From Rubrobacter sp. (GTDB lineage: Bacteria; Actinomycetota; Rubrobacteria; Rubrobacterales; Rubrobacteraceae): a stretch of DNA of 6,239 nt. Positions within the stretch are counted from its first letter, which is position 1; every line of letters begins with the position of its first letter. Below, piece after piece: positions 1 to 5,788 of the stretch. The position numbers and the translations under genes were made by a program. The notes beneath the pieces were generated by a model, which did no database searches, was not told where the DNA came from, and saw only the letters and a list, made by a program, of their open reading frames with translations. Location: the NCBI GenBank assembly GCA_013817025.1, contig JACDDK010000065.1:1-6239 (forward strand), in the 5' to 3' direction.

Positions 1-1175
1 ACGGGTCTTCGATCACGGGCTACCAGGACATCGAAGAGTCCGACATGATCGCCATGCCCGACACCTCGACTTTTCAGGTGATACCGTGGAGCCCCCAGGA
101 CGCTCCCACGGCACGCATGATCTGCGACGTACAGACCACCGATGGCGACCCATACGTCGGCGACCCTCGCCACATCCTGCGCCGCGCCCTCGAACGGGCC
201 AACGACATGGGCTTCGACAAGTTCAACGTCGGCCCGGAACTCGAATTCTTCTACTTCAAGGACTCCGCCGGCACCGAGCCCCTGGACTACGGCGGCTACT
301 TCGACCTCACGACGCTTGACGCGGCGACCGCCTTGCGCCGCGAGACGGTCCAAGCGTTGCAGCAGCTTGGTATACGGGTAGAGTACTCGCACCACGAGGT
401 CGCCATCTCGCAGCACGAGATCGACCTTCGCTTCGATGAGGCGATGAAGATGGCCGACAAGGTGATGACCTACAAGACGGTCGTCAAGGAAATCGCCACC
501 AAGCACGGCGTCTACGCGACCTTCATGCCCAAGCCGCTTCAGAACCAGAACGGCTCGGGGATGCACACGCACCAGAGCCTGTTCTCAGGCGACAGGAACG
601 CCTTCTTCGACCCGGACAACGAGTACTACCTCTCCAGCGAGGCGCAGGGCTTTATAGCCGGGCAGCTTCGCCACGCGAGGGAACTCTCGATCATCTTCGC
701 CCAGAACGTGAACTCCTACAAGCGGCTGGTCCCCGGCTTCGAGGCACCGGTCTACATCGCGTGGAGCCGCCGCAACCGTTCGGCGCTGGTGCGCGTTCCG
801 GGGTTCCATCCGGGTCAGGAGAAATCCACGCGCATGGAGCTTCGCTGCCCGGACCCGTCGGCCAACATCTACCTGTGCATGGCAGCCCTGTTGCACGCGG
901 GCCTCGAAGGCATCGAGAAGGGCTACGAGCTGCCCGAGCCGATGGAGCGCAACCTGTACAACCTCACGTCCGAAGAGCGGGACCGTATGGGCATCCAGAG
1001 CCTCCCGGCGGATCTCGGAGAGGCGATCAAGGAAGCCGAAAACTCCGAACTGCTGCACAAAGCGCTCGGCGAACACACCTACACGCGCCTCCTGCAACTC
1101 AAGCGCGAAGAGTTCGAGGAGTACCGGATGCAGGTCACGCCCTACGAGATCCAGAAGTTTTTGCCGGTTCTTTAG
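1..1175 (+). CDS. glnA: Type I glutamine synthetase (GSI-alpha type), 5' end outside the window
   Basis: Glutamine synthetase makes glutamine from glutamate, ammonia and ATP in the cytoplasm as a dodecamer. About 390 codons are visible. The reading frame is open to the left edge, where DGSSITGY and EESDM correspond to the usual DGSSIEGF...ESDM segment near residue 50 of a roughly 445-residue family member, so about 50 residues are missing. Counting from the Met codon at 45, visible landmarks are GPELEF (63-68, metal ligands), HHEVAISQHEID (116-127, metal-binding glutamates), the ATP signature KPL...NGSGMHTHQS (163-178), NSYKRLVPGFEAP (223-235) and RMELR (263-267). The roughly 25-residue insertion of GSI-beta enzymes between GPELEF and HHEVA is absent, which points to the GSI-alpha subtype. 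A Tyr (305) in RNLYNL sits at the place of the adenylylated Tyr of enteric enzymes, but the surrounding signature is incomplete, so adenylylation is not supported. The gene ends in TAG just before a terminator. Confidence 0.96.
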   Translation, partial: GSSITGYQDIEESDMIAMPDTSTFQVIPWSPQDAPTARMICDVQTTDGDPYVGDPRHILRRALERANDMGFDKFNVGPELEFFYFKDSAGTEPLDYGGYFDLTTLDAATALRRETVQALQQLGIRVEYSHHEVAISQHEIDLRFDEAMKMADKVMTYKTVVKEIATKHGVYATFMPKPLQNQNGSGMHTHQSLFSGDRNAFFDPDNEYYLSSEAQGFIAGQLRHARELSIIFAQNVNSYKRLVPGFEAPVYIAWSRRNRSALVRVPGFHPGQEKSTRMELRCPDPSANIYLCMAALLHAGLEGIEKGYELPEPMERNLYNLTSEERDRMGIQSLPADLGEAIKEAENSELLHKALGEHTYTRLLQLKREEFEEYRMQVTPYEIQKFLPVL

Positions 1176-1180
1176 ATCGG

Positions 1181-1208
1181 TCAGCTTTCAGCGATTAGCT
1201 GTCAGCTT
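1181..1208. repeat. Degenerate heptamer tandem repeat, four copies
   Basis: Four adjacent 7-base units follow the glnA stop by five bases. The consensus is TCAGCTT: units one (1181-1187) and four (1202-1208) match it exactly, unit two (1188-1194) ends in GA, and unit three (1195-1201) reads TTAGCTG. The array runs directly into the terminator stem. The function is unknown. It could be a dispersed intergenic heptamer repeat family or simple replication slippage. Confidence 0.6.
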
Positions 1209-1209
1209 G

Positions 1210-1241
1210 GGAGCGTGGCTTTTTGGCCGCGCTCCTTTCTT
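1210..1241 (+). terminator. Rho-independent terminator of glnA
   Basis: A 10-bp stem is formed by 1210-1219 (GGAGCGTGGC) and 1226-1235, with one G-T pair and a six-base loop (TTTTTG). It is followed by TTTCTT (1236-1241). The reverse strand has no T-run after the stem, so it acts on the rightward transcript. The T-tract overlaps the stop codon (1240-1242) of the convergent leftward gene. Confidence 0.85.
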
Positions 1242-1887
1242 ATGCGGGCAGGTCTTTTAGCACGGCGGCGGTGTGTGGCGAGATCTCCGGGTCTCTTGAC
1301 AGGTCACGCCTTAGACGTTGCAAATCTTCGGGTTCGTCCACGTCGTACCAGGGCTTTGTTTCGTGGATGGATAAGCCCGACTCTTCGGCTCTGGTGAGCG
1401 TTTGTCCGTGGACGTGCTCGGTAGACCAGTCAATGTTGGTGAAGATGGCTTCGTGGACTTCCCGAAGACCGATCAGAACGTATCCGCCGTCTTCGCTGGG
1501 TATTATAGATATATCGTGATCTTCGAGGGTGCGGATAGTCTGCTCTATGTACGCTGGTGAGAGTGTCGGAGCGTCGGTGCCAAGGATTATGACCGGGCCG
1601 GGAGCTTCATCGAAGAGGTGACGGACTCCGGCGAGCATCCTTTGTCCGAGGTCGCCTTCGGGTTGCGGGATTAGTTGGACATCTGTGGGGAGTAGCGCGG
1701 AGATCAAGCCAAGGTGCTCCGTCGAGGTTCCGGCTACGGTTACGGGGGCTATGGCGCGGGCTTTATCCACGGTGTCGGCTATTAGGGCTTCCTGGAGGCT
1801 GGCGGTCGACGCGAGTGTCAGGCGCAGGCGAGTCTTCGTAAGGCCGGGTATCGGGGCTTTCGCCATAACGAGGATGCGGGGGTTCAT
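1240..1887 (-). CDS. TIGR04282/DUF2064 family transferase (rSAM/selenodomain-associated transferase 1)
   Basis: A 215-residue protein with a nucleotidyltransferase/GT-A-like fold, in the PF09837 (DUF2064) family. Visible motifs are an N-terminal nucleotide-binding segment AKAPIPGLTKTRL (9-21), PQPEGDLGQRM (74-84), the GTDAP metal-binding type motif (103-107), SEDGGY (131-136) and WYDVDEPEDL (180-189) near the C-terminus, all in the order usual for TIGR04282. Members are presumed to activate or transfer a sugar phosphate and often lie next to a TIGR04283 glycosyltransferase, as here, sometimes in arsenosugar gene sets. The frame stays open upstream to 2112, but the family N-terminus begins at the ATG at 1887. 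That ATG overlaps the stop of the preceding gene as ATGA, indicating translational coupling; no strong separate ribosome site is seen. A run of AT-rich ATA isoleucine codons lies around 1500-1515. The exact substrate cannot be read from the sequence. Confidence 0.9.
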   Translation of the reverse strand: MNPRILVMAKAPIPGLTKTRLRLTLASTASLQEALIADTVDKARAIAPVTVAGTSTEHLGLISALLPTDVQLIPQPEGDLGQRMLAGVRHLFDEAPGPVIILGTDAPTLSPAYIEQTIRTLEDHDISIIPSEDGGYVLIGLREVHEAIFTNIDWSTEHVHGQTLTRAEESGLSIHETKPWYDVDEPEDLQRLRRDLSRDPEISPHTAAVLKDLPA

Positions 1888-2552
1888 CGCTTTTGCGATC
1901 TGTACAGCCGAGCCAGCCGCCACGGGCTCACGCCGAGAGCGAAGAGGACCTGCATTGCGCCCCACAAGAGGAGCGTGCGAATAGTGCGACCCCGCCAGCG
2001 GCGGGTGGAGCTTGTTATCGGGCCGGTCAGATAGGCGGTTTCGCCGCGGGATTCCATCCGCCGGACGAAGATTATGTCCTCCATGATCGGGACGTGTGGA
2101 AATCCGCCACACGCTTCGTACACATCCCGCCGAACGAAGATACCGGAATCACCGTAGTATCGTTTCCCACGCCGGTAGAGTGGCGCGAGAAGTTCCAGCC
2201 AGCATCCGAGAAGGCCGCCGTCCGGGTAGCGCAGGCGAAAGTTGCCGCCGATGAAGCCGGATTTCCGTGCGCTTTTTATCTGGACGGTCAGGTCGAGAGG
2301 TGGAATTACGTCGGCGTGAAGGAAAAGGAAAGTGTCGCCGGTTGCGGCGGCGGCTCCGGCGCGGAGTTGGACGCCGCGTCCAGGCTCCGAGTGGATAAGA
2401 CGGGCTGGTGGACGCACCAAATCTTGAGTTCCGTCGGTCGAGCCGCCGTCGGAGACTATGACCTCGTCGACGCCGGGGGTCGTGTAGAGTCGGTCGAGGA
2501 GTAAGCCCAGCGCGCTGGCTTCGTTGAGGGTTGGGATCACGACGGAGAGCAT
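1884..2552 (-). CDS. TIGR04283 family glycosyltransferase (rSAM/selenodomain-associated transferase 2)
   Basis: A 222-residue GT2-like (GT-A fold) glycosyltransferase that should use a nucleotide-activated sugar. Visible are the N-terminal strand MLSVVIPTLNE (1-11), DGGSTDGT (35-42) for nucleotide binding, GRGVQLRAGA (58-67), the LHADV metal-binding acidic motif (78-82), YGDSGIFVRR (133-142), PIMEDI (155-160, with the likely catalytic acidic pair) and the C-terminal SSTRRW...GVSPWRLARLY segment typical of TIGR04283. The hydrophobic stretch at about 193-209 may lie against the membrane. The start is taken at the ATG at 2552 because it gives the family N-terminus; the frame stays open further upstream, but that would overlap the divergent pepA. 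An AAAGG sequence lies four bases before the ATG. It is the first gene of a two-gene leftward unit and overlaps its partner by 4 bases. Family members occur in arsenosugar and other uncharacterised pathways; the acceptor here is unknown. Confidence 0.92.
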   Translation of the reverse strand: MLSVVIPTLNEASALGLLLDRLYTTPGVDEVIVSDGGSTDGTQDLVRPPARLIHSEPGRGVQLRAGAAAATGDTFLFLHADVIPPLDLTVQIKSARKSGFIGGNFRLRYPDGGLLGCWLELLAPLYRRGKRYYGDSGIFVRRDVYEACGGFPHVPIMEDIIFVRRMESRGETAYLTGPITSSTRRWRGRTIRTLLLWGAMQVLFALGVSPWRLARLYRSQKR

Positions 2553-2634
2553 TGCGCCTTTACCGTATACTTTGGCCGTTGCGGAGCATTCGAGCCCGTA
2601 TTCTATAGCTCTCAAACCCTGGAGGTGAGGGATC
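2553..2634. promoter_or_regulatory. Divergent promoter region between the glycosyltransferase pair and pepA
   Basis: This 82-bp gap must hold the start signals for both directions unless one gene is transcribed from elsewhere. A TATACT at 2566-2571 (5 of 6 matches to a -10 box, rightward) lies within the palindrome GTATAC, which also gives TATACG leftward. A second AT-rich patch, TATTCTATAG, is at 2599-2608. No convincing -35 box is seen at the right distance for any of them, so the exact promoters are not assigned. Confidence 0.4.
2621..2628 (+). promoter_or_regulatory. Strong Shine-Dalgarno site fixing the TTG start of pepA
   Basis: GGAGGTGA is a near-perfect match to the anti-Shine-Dalgarno sequence. 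Its GGAGG core ends nine bases before the TTG at 2635. This spacing, with no better ATG nearby, supports the TTG start. Confidence 0.8.
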
Positions 2635-4104
2635 TTGTTCGAGATCCAGGCCAGACAAGCCGCGCTGGAAGAGGTCGTATCCCCCCTACTCGCGGTCGGA
2701 GTATACAAAGATGAAAACGCCCCACAGACGCTAGCCGATGCGGCGGCACCCGCTCTTTCGGGAGACTTCACAGGCGCGTCCGGCACGTCCGCCCTGCTCT
2801 ACACGGCGGATAACATAGCCTCCGAGAGGCTCCTGCTGGTGGGCCTCGGCGACCGTGCCTCGTTCACCCCGGAGAAACTCCGTCGCACCGCAGCCACGGT
2901 CGCAAAACGCGCCCGGTCCCTGAAACTGCGGGAAGCGTCGTTCCTACTTCCCACGCCGCCCGACGCCGACCTCGAAAGCGCCGCTCAATGCGCCGCCGAG
3001 GGCGCGAGCCTCGGCCTGTACCGCTTCACCCGCTACAAAAGCGGCAACGGAGAAACTCCGCGGCAAGAGTTGGAATCGTTCGAGCTTGTCGTAGAAGCCT
3101 CCTCGGACGAAGACACCGCCAATCGCGGCGCTCGGACGGGTGTGCGCTACGCGGAAGGCGCGGCGCTGGCGCGGGATCTCGCCAACGAGCCTTCGAACAC
3201 CGCGACCCCCGAATATCTGGCGGATAAGGCACGAGACATAGCCGAGCGCCACGGCATGGAGATCACGGTTCTGGACCGCGCCGGTATCGAAGCCGAGGGG
3301 CTCACGGGGCTTTCCACCGTAGGGCGGAGCGCCGCGAACGAGCCGCGCTTTATCGTGCTGGAGCATCGCGGTGGCGGCGAGGCCGCGCCAGTCGTGATCG
3401 TCGGCAAGGCCGTCACCTTCGACTCGGGCGGCATCTCCATAAAACCGACGGGCGGCATGGAGGACATGAAGTTCGACATGAGCGGCGGCGCAGCCGTCCT
3501 CGGGGCGATGGAGACCGTCGGCTCTTTGGAGTTGCCGCTCAACGTCGTAGCGCTCGTCCCCGCTACCGAGAACCTGCCCGCCGGAGACGCCTTCAAGCCC
3601 GGAGACATCCTCACCATGCAGTCGGGCAAGACGGTCGAGATCCTCACCACCGACGCCGAAGGACGCCTGATCCTGGCCGACGCGCTCCTCTACGCTAAAC
3701 GCTACGACCCCGCAGCCGTCATAGACTGCGCCACCCTGACCGGCGCGTGCATCGTCGCCCTCGGAAACCACGCATCCGGCCTGATGGGCAACGACGAAGA
3801 CCTGATCGCCGAAGTCCAGACCGCCGGTGAGACAGCCGGCGAACGCTCCTGGCCGCTGCCGCTCTTCGATGAGTACACCGAACAAATAAAGGGCGACACC
3901 GCAGACATAAAGAACTCCGGCGGCCGTGGCGGCGGCGCCCTGACAGCCGGCGCGTTCCTGAAAGAATTCGCCGACTTCCCCTGGGTGCATCTCGACATCG
4001 CCGGTACCGCCTTCGGCAAGAAAGGCAACGCCTACACACCCAAGGGCGCGACCGGCGTCCCGACGCGCACTCTAGTCGAGTTCCTCGTGGGGAGGGTGCG
4101 ATGA
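2635..4104 (+). CDS. pepA: Leucyl aminopeptidase (cytosol aminopeptidase, M17)
   Basis: A 489-residue, full-length M17 aminopeptidase that removes N-terminal amino acids from peptides in the cytoplasm, normally as a hexamer with two metal ions per subunit. The N-terminal macro-like domain covers about residues 1-160 and the catalytic domain about 165-489. Predicted metal ligands are K258, D263, D281, D340 and E342, and catalytic residues are K270 and R344, in VGKAVTFDSGG, SIKPTGGM, MKFDMSGG and TTDAEGRL. The family signature is NTDAEGRL; here the first Asn is Thr (T338, codon 3646-3648), while all ligands are kept. ATLTGA (366-371) and the glycine-rich NSGGRGGGALTAG segment (427-439) are typical. 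Translation starts at TTG with a strong ribosome site. It is the first gene of a rightward cluster, and its stop overlaps the next start as ATGA. PepA proteins can also bind DNA in some bacteria; nothing here tests that. Confidence 0.96.
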   Translation: MFEIQARQAALEEVVSPLLAVGVYKDENAPQTLADAAAPALSGDFTGASGTSALLYTADNIASERLLLVGLGDRASFTPEKLRRTAATVAKRARSLKLREASFLLPTPPDADLESAAQCAAEGASLGLYRFTRYKSGNGETPRQELESFELVVEASSDEDTANRGARTGVRYAEGAALARDLANEPSNTATPEYLADKARDIAERHGMEITVLDRAGIEAEGLTGLSTVGRSAANEPRFIVLEHRGGGEAAPVVIVGKAVTFDSGGISIKPTGGMEDMKFDMSGGAAVLGAMETVGSLELPLNVVALVPATENLPAGDAFKPGDILTMQSGKTVEILTTDAEGRLILADALLYAKRYDPAAVIDCATLTGACIVALGNHASGLMGNDEDLIAEVQTAGETAGERSWPLPLFDEYTEQIKGDTADIKNSGGRGGGALTAGAFLKEFADFPWVHLDIAGTAFGKKGNAYTPKGATGVPTRTLVEFLVGRVR

Positions 4105-4739
4105 TCCTCGAAATGCTAACCGTCGGACCTTTTCAGGAGAACTGCTACATCATCGGCGACGAGAATACCGGCGAGGGCGCGCTCATCGACCCCGGCGACG
4201 AAGCCACGCGCATCGCGCTCGCCATCGGACAAACTCGACTGGACATAGGCCGCATCATCATCACCCACGCCCACATCGACCACGTAGGAGCCGTCGCAAC
4301 GCTAGGCGACGAATACGCCTGCCCCGTCCTTTTACATCCCGAAGCCGAGCCGATGCTCCAGCAGATGTCGACCCAGGCCATGATGATGGGCGTCCGCTTC
4401 GGCAAAGTCCCAAAGGTGGATGGATACATCCAGGACGAAGAATTACTGGAGATCGGCTCTCTGCGGCTGCGAGCCATGTACACACCGGGACACGCACCCG
4501 GACATCTGTCCTTTTACGAGGCCAACGAGGGACTGGTGCTGTCTGGCGATGCGTTGTTTGCCGGTAGTGTGGGGCGTGTGGATCTCCCCGGCGGCAGCAT
4601 GGAGGTCTTGCTGCGGAGCATTGAGGAGCGGTTGTTGCCACTCCCGGACGAGACGCGGGTCTACTCCGGGCATGGGCCTGCGACGACCATCGGCGACGAA
4701 CGGGCCACGAATCCGTTTTTGGGAGGAAGGTTGCGATGA
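4101..4739 (+). CDS. Metallo-beta-lactamase-fold hydrolase, glyoxalase II-like
   Basis: A 212-residue single-domain protein of the MBL superfamily in the short, stand-alone glyoxalase II-like (YcbL/hydroxyacylglutathione hydrolase-related) group. The dinuclear metal site is complete: THAHIDH (55-61) gives H56, H58, D60 and H61, H131 lies in TPGHAPGH, D150 in LSGDALF, and H191 in SGHGP. DLPGG (161-165) and the C-terminal ERATNPFL (200-207) are usual in this group. The C-terminal substrate-binding domain of true glyoxalase II (about 250 residues) is not present, so a thioesterase-like or other small-molecule hydrolase is likely, with substrate unknown. The ATG overlaps the pepA stop (ATGA) and has GGGGAGGG just upstream. 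The stop in turn overlaps the moaB start, so it is the middle gene of a coupled trio. Confidence 0.93.
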   Translation: MILEMLTVGPFQENCYIIGDENTGEGALIDPGDEATRIALAIGQTRLDIGRIIITHAHIDHVGAVATLGDEYACPVLLHPEAEPMLQQMSTQAMMMGVRFGKVPKVDGYIQDEELLEIGSLRLRAMYTPGHAPGHLSFYEANEGLVLSGDALFAGSVGRVDLPGGSMEVLLRSIEERLLPLPDETRVYSGHGPATTIGDERATNPFLGGRLR

Positions 4740-5257
4740 GCGAGAGTGTGGAGCAGCATCGGGAGGCGGCACCGGATCACGTGCGGGTCGCGGTATTGAC
4801 GATCAGCGACACGCGCACCCGCGAGGACGATACCGGCGGCGACACCGTGCAGGAGACGCTGGAGGCAGCGGGCCACGAAGTCGTGCAACGAGACATCGTG
4901 CGCGACGACGCTCCGCGTATTCGGACGGTTCTCGTGGACCTGCTGGCGCGGTCGGACGTGGACGCGGTCATAACTAGCGGTGGGACGGGCATATCGGGGC
5001 GAGACACCACATACGAGGTCGTGGACCGCATGATCGAGAAAAAGCTGGATGGTTTCGGCGAGATCTTCCGAATGCTCTCCTACCAAGAGATCGGGGCCGC
5101 CGCCATCTTGAGCCGGGCGGTGGCCGGGTCGGTCGGAACGAAGTTCGTCGCCAGCCTACCGGGGTCCAAGAACGCCGTGCGGCTGGCGATGGAGAAATTG
5201 CTCATACCCGAGATATCGCACGTAGTATTCGAGCTTCGTAAGCACCAGAAAGGATAG
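4736..5257 (+). CDS. moaB: MoaB/MogA family molybdenum cofactor biosynthesis protein
   Basis: A 173-residue MoCF_biosynth (PF00994) protein. Family members bind molybdopterin, and MogA-type enzymes adenylylate it before molybdate insertion. Visible motifs are VLTISDTRT (20-28), the SGGTG loop (81-85) followed by GRDTT (88-92), GFGEIFRMLSYQEIG (106-120), AILSRA (123-128) and LPGSKNA (141-147), with the C-terminal PEISHVVFEL closely like Bacillus MoaB. D57 and D90 appear to match the two catalytic Asp residues of MogA (inference by eye), which favours an active MogA-like role. About 15 N-terminal residues precede the domain. The ATG at 4736 overlaps the previous stop as ATGA and is preceded by GGGAGGAAGG, so the start is secure. 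No other molybdenum cofactor genes are in the window. Confidence 0.94.
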   Translation: MSESVEQHREAAPDHVRVAVLTISDTRTREDDTGGDTVQETLEAAGHEVVQRDIVRDDAPRIRTVLVDLLARSDVDAVITSGGTGISGRDTTYEVVDRMIEKKLDGFGEIFRMLSYQEIGAAAILSRAVAGSVGTKFVASLPGSKNAVRLAMEKLLIPEISHVVFELRKHQKG

Positions 5258-5265
5258 GTCGAAGC

Positions 5266-5523
5266 ATGGAACGCGAATCCCTCTCTCCCGAGTCCGAGGC
5301 TCTGTGGCGGGCTCTGTGGGAGCTTTGGCAGAACAACGACGAGGACGACGTAGTCCTCGACGCGACGCATTTGGACGAGATCGAGGACGAGATCCCAAGC
5401 CTCGAAGGCCGCGTGAAGACCGCTCTGGCGTACCTGCAACGCGCCCGCTACATCCAGTACCGCTCCGGCGTCGGCGAAGATGGCATCGAGCCGATCCTCT
5501 ACGATGTCTACGAGCCGAGGTAG
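5266..5523 (+). CDS. Small acidic protein of unknown function
   Basis: An 85-residue protein I cannot assign to a family. It is strongly acidic (21 Asp/Glu against 8 Lys/Arg), with acidic clusters at 25-28 and 37-42. The N-terminal part (9-22) looks helical and Trp-rich (W14, W18, W21). The part from about 47 to 82 (helix RVKTALAYLQRARYIQY, then a glycine-containing loop and a short strand) has the outline of the second half of a winged-helix fold, but this is only a pattern impression and the low charge argues against simple DNA binding. The start at ATG 5266 lies 8 bases after the moaB stop, with AAGGA at about 5250-5254. The spacing supports co-transcription with moaB. There is no signal peptide or membrane segment. 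Codon use looks like its neighbours, so it is probably a real gene. Confidence 0.75.
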   Translation: MERESLSPESEALWRALWELWQNNDEDDVVLDATHLDEIEDEIPSLEGRVKTALAYLQRARYIQYRSGVGEDGIEPILYDVYEPR

Positions 5524-5538
5524 ACGAGACGTCGAAGG

Positions 5539-5748
5539 TTGCACCTCGAAAGACTTCCCGACCGGGTCGATTTCATCCCCGACGACGCACGCGGCCTACC
5601 GGAGGGCGCGGTCTACAGACAACTCGCCGGCCTTCACTACGGAGAGACCGGCATCCCGGAGAGGTGGCGCGAGAAGCTCGCGTTGCGGGAGAGGATCGAG
5701 GACTACGCCGCCGATCTGTTGCAAGGGAACCTAAAGGCTCCGACTTGA
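5539..5748 (+). pseudogene. C-terminal remnant of an ADP-ribosylglycohydrolase (DraG/ARH family)
   Basis: The 69-codon frame encodes a segment (residues 24-61) that closely resembles the extreme C-terminus of ADP-ribosylglycohydrolases (PF03747), where the usual pattern is AxYGQLAGAYYG..GIPERW..KL..R..IE..A..L. Here it reads AVYRQLAGLHYG, then TGIPERWREKL, then RERIEDYAADLL. The intact enzymes have about 300 residues and remove ADP-ribose from proteins or small molecules. The first ~240 residues are missing, and the metal-binding GDDxDT motif that should stand just before this segment is replaced by PDDARGLPEG (positions 14-23). The only start is a TTG at 5539 with GAAGG directly abutting it, a poor ribosome site. 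It lies in the same frame as the preceding 85-residue gene, 15 bases after its TAG. The best reading is a decayed gene end; a genuine small protein is less likely. Confidence 0.6.
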
Positions 5749-5771
5749 CCACGGATACTTACACGAAAAAC

Positions 5772-5777
5772 GAGGAG
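5772..5777 (+). promoter_or_regulatory. Shine-Dalgarno site for the YdcZ-like gene
   Basis: GAGGAG lies 2 bases before a TTG (5780) and 11 bases before an ATG (5789). The short gap makes the TTG unlikely; the ATG at a long but workable distance is preferred. Confidence 0.45.
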
Positions 5778-5788
5778 CTTTGAAGAGC

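Noticed and set aside
585..1097. 170-codon open frame on the - strand inside glnA
   Set aside because: Antisense shadow of the conserved glutamine synthetase coding region, with no motifs of its own.
1180..1208. Direct repeat GTCAGCTT twice as a possible insertion or attachment site
   Set aside because: The two copies are explained by the heptamer array; there is no inserted element between them.
1888..2112. 75-codon N-terminal extension of the TIGR04282 protein
   Set aside because: It lies wholly within the upstream glycosyltransferase gene in another frame. The family N-terminus and the ATGA coupling fix the start at 1887.
1893..2504. 203-codon open frame on the + strand opposite the TIGR04283 glycosyltransferase
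   Set aside because: It is antisense to a gene with clear family motifs, has no recognisable domain, and long antisense frames are expected in GC-rich DNA.
2553..2786. 78-codon N-terminal extension of the TIGR04283 protein
   Set aside because: It would run through the divergent promoter region into pepA, and the normal family N-terminus (MLSVVIPT) begins at 2552.
2944..3990. 348-codon open frame on the - strand inside pepA
   Set aside because: The pepA frame carries all M17 catalytic motifs; the antisense translation is low-complexity and unrecognisable.
4420..4977. 185-codon + strand frame spanning the MBL hydrolase and moaB
   Set aside because: Both overlapped genes have intact motifs in their own frames; this one is Arg/Gly-rich off-frame translation.
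5304..5783. 159-codon + strand frame overlapping the acidic small protein and the hydrolase remnant
   Set aside because: The translation is Arg/Pro-rich as expected of an off-frame reading of GC-rich coding DNA, with no family resemblance.
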